Assembly: GCA_025350445.1 (NCBI GenBank)
Contig: JANXXV010000430.1
Coordinates: 1 to 8,758, forward strand
Origin: Bryobacteraceae bacterium
Lineage (GTDB): Bacteria; Acidobacteriota; Terriglobia; Bryobacterales; Bryobacteraceae
Direction of reading: 5' to 3'
Length of the DNA: 8,758 nt
Shown here: positions 1 to 5,925 of the stretch, in pieces
Layout of the letters: each line of letters opens with the position of its first letter
How positions within the stretch are numbered: the stretch's first letter is position 1
The notes under the pieces: generated by a model
Database searches by the model: none
What the model saw: only the letters and a program-made list of their open reading frames with translations
Told to the model about the DNA's origin: nothing
Made by a program: the position numbers and the translations under genes

Positions 1-3
1 TTA

Positions 4-34
4 CCGGACCTTACAATGTCCGGGCGCGGCCCGG
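4..34. repeat. Two overlapping inverted repeats downstream of the Memo gene
   Basis: CCGGAC (4-9) pairs with GTCCGG (18-23) around an 8-nt loop, and CCGGG (20-24) pairs with CCCGG (30-34) around a 5-nt loop. The two stems share bases 20-23, so they cannot form together. They lie 18-48 bases past the stop codon of the minus-strand Memo gene and could be part of its transcript end. No T-tract is visible before the window edge, so a terminator cannot be claimed. Confidence 0.3.
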
Positions 35-51
35 TTACTGGCTGGCGGCGG

Positions 52-1272
52 TTAACGGCCAGTAAAGGAAAGCGCGGCGAAGCTGACCACGCTGCCCTCA
101 TCAATGTTCCATTGCTGATAGCCGCGGGTGATTCCGCGCGCGCCGGGATTCACTTTTAAGAATGTATAGAGCGGCGACGATCCGCACCATTTGAGATCGT
201 CGCGGTTCTCTTGCACCAGGTCCCAGAAGCCCGCGGCATCGCCGGCGTTCACGCGGTCGATGCGCTGCCGGTCGCGCCCGGCCACCTCCAGCATCTCCGC
301 GCGGTCCGCATAGACGTTTATCCCGTCGCCATAGCGCTGGCCCATGTGGGCCATGTCAATACCCAGCACCCAGAGCAGCCGGTCCGATTCTTTGGCGGCA
401 ATCTCACCCAGGCGGCCGAGGAAGCGGTTCACCCCGTCGTTAGACTCCGGCGCTCCGCCCAGATAGATGCTGTTGGCGTAGGAACCGCACAGAATCGGCA
501 GAATCCTCACGTCCGGGCCGTAGAGGTACTGCAAGAACAGGACCTGAAATTCGATGGAGTGCTCTATGGAGTGGCAATAGTCCTCCATAATGGCTGCCGG
601 TTCGGTAGCTAGCCGGCCGAGAAGATCCAGGTCGGTGACAGCTTCGCCAAAGGGCGTGACGAAGGGCTTGCGGGTAAGTCCGAAATGGTCCGGCTCGCCG
701 TAGTGCGACGTGCCTAGGATGACGAATGTGCAGTCCTTGTGTTGCGGCCCCAGTGCGCTGTAGGCGGCGCGGTAGGTTTCCCATCCGGCGAATGGACTGG
801 CGTGCGGCGCGGCGATGGCGACCAGGCCGCCAGTTGCCGCTGGAGGGCCTCCTGTCATGTATTCGGCAAGGGTCTGCTGCAACTCCCCGCGGTTGTCCGG
901 GTAGGCCGCGCCCGCGTGCGACGGTTCGCGAAGCGGGGATTCGGCGAATGCGCGCTGCCGCTCGGACTTCATTGCATAGAACGCTTCGTCTTCCAGAAAT
1001 CCGGCAAGGCTTAGCGTGTCGGCCAGATGCTGCCCGATTTTCCCCACATCCAATTCGCCGGTGATGCGGACCAGCAGTTCGCGCAGGTCGAGCGGAGTCT
1101 GCTTTCCATCGAAACACTGCAGGCATTGCACCAGAACCGGCGGAATGATAAGTGTGGCATCGGAGTACTGAAAGGAGTCGCGAATCAGAAGGCCCGGGCG
1201 GTCTTCCACCGGAGAGGGCATGAAATCGAGGTTCATGCGCAAGCGAGGCAGCGGCTGTGACATCCTAAACAT
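52..1272 (-). CDS. Memo family / AmmeMemoRadiSam system protein B
   Basis: This is a Memo-like protein of 406 residues from the chosen start. The Memo fold is related to class III non-haem iron dioxygenases. Bacterial members are called AmmeMemoRadiSam protein B after the AMMECR1 and radical-SAM proteins they often accompany; their reaction is not established. Residues about 15-95 form an extra N-terminal domain of the small winged-helix/PqqD-like kind (inferred). The Memo domain follows: IAAPHA (His157), GTSHYG (His190), EHSIE (237-241) and GIDMAH (304-309). The first two histidines match metal-site positions known from human MEMO1. The position of the MEMO1 cysteine in DFCHWG is Met307 here. 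The frame opens at a TTG (1293), but ATG at 1272 or 1263 is likelier because no convincing Shine-Dalgarno sequence precedes the TTG; even those two are weak. It is divergent from the plus-strand pair. Family assignment is confident; function is unknown. Confidence 0.87.
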   Translation of the reverse strand: MFRMSQPLPRLRMNLDFMPSPVEDRPGLLIRDSFQYSDATLIIPPVLVQCLQCFDGKQTPLDLRELLVRITGELDVGKIGQHLADTLSLAGFLEDEAFYAMKSERQRAFAESPLREPSHAGAAYPDNRGELQQTLAEYMTGGPPAATGGLVAIAAPHASPFAGWETYRAAYSALGPQHKDCTFVILGTSHYGEPDHFGLTRKPFVTPFGEAVTDLDLLGRLATEPAAIMEDYCHSIEHSIEFQVLFLQYLYGPDVRILPILCGSYANSIYLGGAPESNDGVNRFLGRLGEIAAKESDRLLWVLGIDMAHMGQRYGDGINVYADRAEMLEVAGRDRQRIDRVNAGDAAGFWDLVQENRDDLKWCGSSPLYTFLKVNPGARGITRGYQQWNIDEGSVVSFAALSFTGR

Positions 1273-1299
1273 GATAGCGGCACTCTGGAGCAAACCTAT

Positions 1300-1587
1300 A
1301 TGAAATTATCTACCGAAGAAATTCACCTGCGCCTTTCGGCATTGCCGGAATGGACGCTGGCGGGCGGGAAACTGCATCGCGAATACAAATTTGCCGGCTT
1401 CGGACTGGCCATCGGCTTCTTTGCCGCCGCGGCCCCGGCTATCGAGAAAATGGATCACCATCCGGAATGGTCGAACGTCTATAATCGCGTCACCGTGGAT
1501 TTGACTTCCCACGATGAGGGCGGAATTACCGAGAGGGATTTCCGGTTGGCTCAGGTACTGGAAGGGATTGCCCGGAGGCTGCTGTGA
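1300..1587 (+). CDS. Pterin-4a-carbinolamine dehydratase (PCD/DCoH family)
   Basis: This 95-residue protein is full length for the family (about 95-115). PCD dehydrates 4a-hydroxytetrahydrobiopterin, regenerating the pterin cofactor after aromatic amino acid hydroxylation (EC 4.2.1.96). The active-site signature is clear: DHHPEW at 52-57 with His53 and His54, then NVYNRVTV and LTSHDEGG with His71, and an ERDFRLA helix. The protein is probably a cytoplasmic oligomer. A Shine-Dalgarno GGAG at 1287-1290 lies 9 bases before the ATG. No phenylalanine hydroxylase gene is in view, so the partner is unknown; PCD-like proteins without hydroxylases occur in many bacteria. The gene shares 4 bp (GTGA) with the next gene and the two are probably translationally coupled. 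Its promoter must lie within the 27-bp gap or the 5' end of the divergent Memo gene. Confidence 0.95.
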   Translation: MKLSTEEIHLRLSALPEWTLAGGKLHREYKFAGFGLAIGFFAAAAPAIEKMDHHPEWSNVYNRVTVDLTSHDEGGITERDFRLAQVLEGIARRLL

Positions 1588-3902
1588 AATTGGCGTTGCT
1601 TGCCGGATTTCTTTTCGCCGGCCTGTTAGCCGGACAGAATCAATTCACCGCCGGTCCCGCGCTCGATGCGGCCATCGAGCAGGCCGTGATGGACGATCAG
1701 ATTCCCGGAGCTGTGTTAATGGTCGGGCATAACGGAAAGATCGTCTACCAGAAAGCGTACGGCTCCCGGTCGCTAGTGCCGCGTAAAGAGCCGATGACCA
1801 TGGACACCATCTTCGACGCCGCTTCCCTCACCAAAGTGGTCGCTACTACTTCCTGCGTAATGAAATTGGTGGAAGAGGGAAAGCTGCGGTTAGTAGACAA
1901 GGTGACGCAGTATCTGCCCGAATACCAAGGCGGCAAGAGCGACATCACACTGCGCCATCTGCTGACGCACTTTTCCGGCTTGCGCCCCGATCTGGACCTG
2001 AAGCCCCAGTGGCACGGCTATGAGACCGGAATCCAGAAAGCGCTGGTCGACAAGCCTGTATCGCCGCCGGGGGTGCAGTTTATTTATAGCGATATCAATT
2101 TCATTCTGTTGGGGGAAATCGTTCGCCGCGCCAGTCATCAAACGCTGCCCGAATACGCGCAGGCGAAGGTCTTCGGACCGCTGGGGATGACGGAGACGAT
2201 GTTTCTGCCGCCGCCGTCGCTGGCGGGCCGTATCGCACCCACCGAAGCAGTGCCGGCAGGGGCAGCGCCGTTGCGCGGCGTCGTCCATGATGAAACCACG
2301 CGCGATATGGGTGGCGTGGCCGGGCACGCTGGACTTTTTACCACGGCGGCCGACCTGGCGAAATTCGCGACGATGATGTTAGGGCTGGGTGAACGCGACG
2401 GTGTCCGCATCTTCAGCCCGCTGACGGTGCGGCTATTCACATCACCGCAATCTCCCGCCGATCAGCCGATACTGCGGGGCTATGGCTGGGATATCTCTTC
2501 GCCATTTTCGGGAAATCGCGGGGAACTTTTTCCCGCCGGCTCGTACGGCCACACCGGTTTTACCGGCACGTCCTTGTGGATGGACCCGGCCACCAACAGC
2601 TTCGTCATCCTGCTGGCCAACAGCGTTCATCCAAACCGCCGGCCGCCGATCACATCGCTGCGCGGCCGCGTTGCCAGCATGGCCGCCGCGGGATTGAATG
2701 TCGATGTCGCAGCCGGCTCCATTGTGTTAAGCCAGCGCCCGCCCGCCGTGCCGCCGGCGGCGCGCAATGCCGATGTCCTGACCGGGCTCGATGTATTGGT
2801 GGAGGAAGGTTTTGAATCGCTCAAAGGCAAGCGCGTGGGATTGATCACCAATCATACGGGCCTCAGCCGCGACGGACGGCGCAATATCGACCTGATGCTG
2901 GCCGCGGGGGTGAAACTGACGGCGCTGTTTTCTCCCGAGCACGGCATCGCCGGCAAGGAAGACCACGAAAACGTGGCGAACGCAAAGGACGAGGCCTCCG
3001 GACTTCCGGTCAACAGCTTGTATCTTGGCGCGAATCGCCGTCCGGCGGACGATACGCTGCGCGACCTCGATGTTTTGGTTTTCGATATTCAGGATGTCGG
3101 AGCGCGATTCTACACCTACACCTGCACCATGGCGAACGCTATGGAAGAAGCCGCGAAGAGGAAACTTTCTTTTGTCGTGCTCGACCGCCCGAATCCCATC
3201 ACGGGGACTCGCGTGGAAGGGCCGATGTTGGACCCGGAGCTGAAATCGTTTATCGGCTGTGCCGTAATGCCGGTAAGGCATGGAATGACGATGGGCGAGT
3301 TAGCGCAAATGATAAACAATGATTTTCATCCGAAGGCCGACCTGCGGGTGGTTACTATGAAGAACTGGCAGCGCGGCGATTGGTTCGATTCCACCGGTCT
3401 GCCATGGGTAAACCCATCGCCCAACATGCGCAGCCTGAATGCGGCACTGCTCTACCCGGGAATCGGAATGCTGGAAGGGGGGAAGGTATATTCGGTGGGC
3501 CGCGGAACGGACGCGCCTTTTGAACAGATCGGCGCCGATTGGATTCGCGGCCGGGAACTGGCAGCCTACCTGAATGGGCGCCGGATTCCAGGCATCCGGG
3601 TCTACCCGACGCGATTCCAGCCCGTCAGTTCCAACTTTTCCGGGAAAACTATTGAGGGTGTAAGGTTTGTGATCACGGACCGCCAAGCCTTCAGCAGCAC
3701 AGGGTTTGGTTTGGAGTTGGGGGTGGCGCTGGCAAAACTGTTTCCTGGAAAGATGATCTGGAACGCAGATCAGAAACTAACGGGGAATCCCGCAGTACTG
3801 AAGGCGATAGAGGCGGGCGAGGATCCGGCTTCAATCGGAGAAAGACAACGCTCCGGCCTACTGCAGTTCATGGAACGGAGAAAGACACACCTGCTCTACT
3901 AG
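1584..3902 (+). CDS. Secreted serine hydrolase (beta-lactamase/AmiE-like) fused to NamZ-type exo-N-acetylmuramidase (DUF1343, GH171)
   Basis: This 772-residue protein carries two enzymes. Residues 1-17 are a short Sec signal peptide with no lipobox cysteine, so it is probably periplasmic or secreted. Residues about 25-350 are a class-C beta-lactamase-like domain (PF00144): SLTK gives Ser81 and Lys84, YSD (168-170) stands where YxN is usual, and HTG (323-325) replaces KTG. After a linker (about 355-398), residues 400-772 are a DUF1343/NamZ domain: FSPEHG (449-454), FDIQDVGARFYTY (500-512), DRPNP (534-538), RHGMTMGELA (565-574) and GRGTDAPFE (639-647). B. subtilis NamZ releases MurNAc from peptidoglycan ends; neighbouring AmiE, of the beta-lactamase family, removes peptides from MurNAc. 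The fusion would join both steps, which is inference. The start is GTG with GGAGG at 1574-1578, 5 bases upstream. The TAG stop lies inside a MITE terminal repeat. The N-terminal domain could instead be an esterase or another peptidase. Confidence 0.93.
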   Translation: MKLALLAGFLFAGLLAGQNQFTAGPALDAAIEQAVMDDQIPGAVLMVGHNGKIVYQKAYGSRSLVPRKEPMTMDTIFDAASLTKVVATTSCVMKLVEEGKLRLVDKVTQYLPEYQGGKSDITLRHLLTHFSGLRPDLDLKPQWHGYETGIQKALVDKPVSPPGVQFIYSDINFILLGEIVRRASHQTLPEYAQAKVFGPLGMTETMFLPPPSLAGRIAPTEAVPAGAAPLRGVVHDETTRDMGGVAGHAGLFTTAADLAKFATMMLGLGERDGVRIFSPLTVRLFTSPQSPADQPILRGYGWDISSPFSGNRGELFPAGSYGHTGFTGTSLWMDPATNSFVILLANSVHPNRRPPITSLRGRVASMAAAGLNVDVAAGSIVLSQRPPAVPPAARNADVLTGLDVLVEEGFESLKGKRVGLITNHTGLSRDGRRNIDLMLAAGVKLTALFSPEHGIAGKEDHENVANAKDEASGLPVNSLYLGANRRPADDTLRDLDVLVFDIQDVGARFYTYTCTMANAMEEAAKRKLSFVVLDRPNPITGTRVEGPMLDPELKSFIGCAVMPVRHGMTMGELAQMINNDFHPKADLRVVTMKNWQRGDWFDSTGLPWVNPSPNMRSLNAALLYPGIGMLEGGKVYSVGRGTDAPFEQIGADWIRGRELAAYLNGRRIPGIRVYPTRFQPVSSNFSGKTIEGVRFVITDRQAFSSTGFGLELGVALAKLFPGKMIWNADQKLTGNPAVLKAIEAGEDPASIGERQRSGLLQFMERRKTHLLY

Positions 3903-4007
3903 TGTCCTGTCCCTCGTCAAAGCTGACGACGAGCGCTCAGACAAGGTGCCTGCCCCACCTTGCGCCCAGTCGCATGTTGTAAAGAATTATCCGGGACGGC
4001 ACACTAG
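3899..4007. mobile_element. MITE-like element with 15-bp terminal inverted repeats, CTAG/TA target
   Basis: The left end CTAGTGTCCTGTCCC (3899-3913) and the reverse complement of the right end GGGACGGCACACTAG (3993-4007) match at 13 of 15 positions. Both ends finish in CTAG, so the mobile unit would be about 103 bp between duplicated TA dinucleotides. That is the target style of IS630/Tc1-mariner elements (family knowledge; assignment inferred). Inside are two further hairpins: CTCGTC (3913-3918) with GACGAG (3928-3933), and CAAGGTG (3942-3948) with CACCTTG (3956-3962). There is no transposase, so it would be non-autonomous. It abuts the hydrolase gene, whose TAG stop (3900-3902) sits in the left repeat. 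A structured REP-type repeat or a terminator is the alternative. Confidence 0.6.
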
Positions 4008-4120
4008 AGAAGCGGTGTCGGCCAACATTGCATTCGCACTCGGCGATTATCGGCGGCCAGGATTTTAGTCTTGGGGGTCAGGATGCAGCGCAGCGCCCGT
4101 CCCCCTATAGTTCACCTAAC

Positions 4121-4330
4121 CTAATCGGCCGAAGTGCTATCTTTTGGTTTATTCTTGCTTCCCGGCGGGCGGCCCCGGCGGCGGACCGGAGCATCGCCGC
4201 TAGTCATCCAAAGAGGGGGGCGGCCGCGGCGTTTCCCCCGGCCTCTCGCCAGCCGTTCCAATATCAGGATCGCTTCTTCAATTGCTTCCCGTTCCTGGCG
4301 CAATTCAGCCAACATTTTGCTAACGTCCAT
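4121..4330 (-). CDS. Small coiled-coil protein with two AT-hooks (putative DNA-binding, nucleoid-associated type)
   Basis: This 69-residue, strongly basic protein is not from a family I can name. Residues 3-28 form a charged amphipathic helix, rich in Glu, Arg, Leu and Ile, likely a coiled coil for self-association. Two AT-hook cores follow: KRRGRPP (33-39) and RRRGRPPGSKNK (50-61). The RGRP core binds the minor groove of AT-rich DNA, so DNA binding is well supported, while the role is inferred. An oligomerising helix plus a minor-groove hook resembles the logic of H-NS and Lsr2 without evident homology. A Shine-Dalgarno GGGAG (4340-4344) lies 9 bases before the ATG. Longer plus-strand frames across this region look like shadows because they lack recognisable domains. 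The gene stands alone, with a promoter and two palindromes upstream. I recall similar small proteins in acidobacteria, unverified. Confidence 0.72.
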   Translation of the reverse strand: MDVSKMLAELRQEREAIEEAILILERLARGRGKRRGRPPLWMTSGDAPVRRRGRPPGSKNKPKDSTSAD

Positions 4331-4377
4331 TAATTTGCTCTCCCAAACAAGTCGGCCAGAAGGCTAAGTTCGAAGCC

Positions 4378-4397
4378 TTGTTCTGATTCAAGAACAA
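4378..4397. promoter_or_regulatory. Palindromic operator-like site 1 (7-bp arms)
   Basis: TTGTTCT (4378-4384) and AGAACAA (4391-4397) are perfect inverted arms around six bases. The site shares 16 of 20 positions with the palindrome at 4462-4481. It lies in the presumed 5' untranslated region of the AT-hook gene, around +25 to +44 of the predicted transcript. It is probably a dimeric regulator's binding site; the regulator is unknown. Confidence 0.6.
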
Positions 4398-4427
4398 ACC
4401 AGGTTCATTTGCATGGCCGCACTTGCA

Positions 4428-4456
4428 GTTGTACCCTATTTTTTCATCGATTTCAA
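4428..4456 (-). promoter_or_regulatory. Candidate sigma70 promoter for the AT-hook gene
   Basis: Read on the minus strand, TTGAAA (4456-4451, 5 of 6 to consensus) is followed by a 17-bp spacer and TACAAC (4433-4428, 4 of 6). Transcription would begin near 4421, giving a leader of about 90 nt. The two palindromes flank it, one just upstream of the -35 box and one in the leader. It is predicted from sequence only. Confidence 0.5.
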
Positions 4457-4461
4457 GAGCT

Positions 4462-4481
4462 TTGTTCTGAAATCAGAACAA
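4462..4481. promoter_or_regulatory. Palindromic operator-like site 2 (perfect 9-2-9)
   Basis: TTGTTCTGA (4462-4470) and TCAGAACAA (4473-4481) form a perfect 9-bp inverted repeat around AA. It is the better copy of the motif at 4378-4397. It lies 5 bp upstream of the predicted -35 box, about -60 to -41 from the predicted start. The two centres are 84 bp apart, close to eight helical turns, so two bound dimers would face the same side of the DNA. Confidence 0.65.
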
Positions 4482-4545
4482 TAGGACCAAAGAGCGGTGC
4501 GGTACCGGCGGCTTGGGGGGTGCTACGCCCGAACCGAAGTACTCT

Positions 4546-5925
4546 TCATTTTACCAAAACACGGCGCTTCCAGTGAAAATAAAACGGCAATCCCGCCAAT
4601 ATGAAGACTAAACCGAGGATCGATTCGCGCGGATAGGTACGCATGGTCTGCACCAGAAGTGTAATGGCTACCAGAACAAATACGATCGGCACCACGGGAT
4701 AGCCCAGCGTGCGGTAAGGACGCCGCAGGGCGGGCTGCGTTCTTCTAAGAACCAAAACCGAGGCCGCGGCCATGGCGTAAAGAATCCAACTGGAGAAAAT
4801 CACCATGGTGTAAAGCTGGTCATAACGGCCGCTGAGCACAAGCAGTGCAGACCACACGCTGAGCAGCGCCACCGCCACTCCGGGAGTACGGAATTCGGGA
4901 TGAACCCGCGCCACCGGCTTGAAAAAATAACCATCCCTGGCCAGCGCGTAGGGCACGCGCGCGCCGGAAAGAATGGATCCGTTAAGAGCGGCGAAAATGG
5001 AGATCATTGCCGCGATGCTGACCGCATTGGCGCCACCCTGGCCCATCACCTTACGCATCATCGCAGCGGCCACACGGTCACTGGCGGCAACTTCCGATCC
5101 GGAAAGCACATAGAAGTAGGCCAAATTCGCCAGCAGATAAATCAGAACCACCAGGCTGACCCCGCCAATCAGGGCAAGCGGCAGGTTCCGCTGTGGGTTT
5201 CGAATCTCGGAGGAAACCATGTTGACGTTGTTCCAACCGTCGTAGGCCCATAGCGCGGCTACTAGAGCCGCAAAGAATCCGGAGAAGCCGCCTGAAACCG
5301 GAATGGACGTCGTATAGTTGGCGGCACTTCCCTGCCCGGAAGTCAGGCCAATCACGATAATGGCGAAGATCAGCGTGACTTTGACGATAGTGACAGCGAT
5401 CTGCACTCCGCCGCCGATCTTTACGCCGAAATAATTCACTACCGCCAGAAACAGAATGACCGCCATGCCGAGCAACTGGCCGGAACGGATCTCCAGCGGA
5501 CCCCAGTTGTCGCCCAGCGGAATTGGGATGGTGCCCACCACTTTCTCCAGTTGCGGCAGGAAATTGGCGAGGTAATAGAAAAAACCCGTGGCCAGCGTGG
5601 CAATCGACGCACTCTTAGCTACCCAGGTTTGAGTCCAACCATAGAGGAAACCGAAAAAGGGGCCGTAGGCTTCACGCAGGTAGACATATTCGCCTCCAGC
5701 CTCCGGCAGCGCGGCGGCCAGTTCGGCATAGGTGAGAGCGCCAAACATGGTGAGGACGCCGCCGAATATCCAGACGGCGAAGACCATTTCGGGCGAGCCC
5801 ACGTTGAGGATCATCGCTTTGGGAACCAGGAAAATACCGCTCCCGATTACGGTTCCGACGACGATGGCGACGGCGCCCCATAGTCCTAAATCCCGTCGTA
5901 GTCCCGGTGTTTGAATGTCAGGCAT
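4546..5925 (-). CDS. APC-family amino acid permease (LAT/SteT-like)
   Basis: This 459-residue protein is typical in length for a 12-helix amino acid-polyamine-organocation transporter of the inner membrane. Helix 1 carries GTVIGSGIF (24-32), the unwound substrate-binding segment of the family. PEAGGEYVYLREAYG (74-88) follows helix 2. AYDGWNNVNMVSSEIRNP (227-244) is the signature of the L-type amino acid transporter and SteT branch, which exchanges or takes up neutral amino acids. The exact substrate and mechanism cannot be read from sequence. The start ATG overlaps the stop of the upstream symporter gene by 8 bp, with GGAG (5930-5933) 4 bases before it, so translation is probably coupled. Its pairing with a sodium symporter and a nearby cell-wall hydrolase suggests uptake of wall-derived amino acids; this is inference only. 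Confidence 0.94.
   Translation of the reverse strand: MPDIQTPGLRRDLGLWGAVAIVVGTVIGSGIFLVPKAMILNVGSPEMVFAVWIFGGVLTMFGALTYAELAAALPEAGGEYVYLREAYGPFFGFLYGWTQTWVAKSASIATLATGFFYYLANFLPQLEKVVGTIPIPLGDNWGPLEIRSGQLLGMAVILFLAVVNYFGVKIGGGVQIAVTIVKVTLIFAIIVIGLTSGQGSAANYTTSIPVSGGFSGFFAALVAALWAYDGWNNVNMVSSEIRNPQRNLPLALIGGVSLVVLIYLLANLAYFYVLSGSEVAASDRVAAAMMRKVMGQGGANAVSIAAMISIFAALNGSILSGARVPYALARDGYFFKPVARVHPEFRTPGVAVALLSVWSALLVLSGRYDQLYTMVIFSSWILYAMAAASVLVLRRTQPALRRPYRTLGYPVVPIVFVLVAITLLVQTMRTYPRESILGLVFILAGLPFYFHWKRRVLVK

Noticed and set aside
440..1126. 228-residue minus-strand frame and plus-strand frames at 211-612, 726-1064 and 1027-1260
   Set aside because: They lie inside the Memo gene, which has recognisable motifs throughout; these frames have arginine-rich, motif-free translations typical of GC-rich shadow frames.
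1584..2640. Antibiotic-resistance beta-lactamase
   Set aside because: The SxxK fold is shared with amidases, esterases and peptidases; fusion to a NamZ domain points to cell-wall turnover, and nothing in the sequence shows beta-lactam hydrolysis.
1890..3281. Several long frames antisense to the hydrolase gene (for example 1890-2327 and 2727-3281, minus)
   Set aside because: They are shadows of a continuous two-domain enzyme with conserved motifs along its length.
4073..4105. GGGGG/CCCCC inverted repeat as a terminator for the AT-hook gene
   Set aside because: A 5-bp stem with a 23-nt loop and no T-tract on the relevant strand is not convincing.
4028..4367. Plus-strand frames of 101 and 77 residues over the AT-hook gene
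   Set aside because: No domain, no convincing ribosome site, and composition typical of an antisense shadow; the minus-strand frame has AT-hooks and a good ribosome site.
4378..4481. The paired palindromes as LexA/SOS boxes
   Set aside because: They do not fit the E. coli CTGT-N8-ACAG, the Bacillus GAAC-N4-GTTC or the alphaproteobacterial GTTC-N7-GTTC box, and no SOS gene follows.
4500..4507. CGGTACCG palindrome downstream of the permease gene
   Set aside because: An 8-bp palindrome is expected by chance in GC-rich DNA and has no loop or T-tract.
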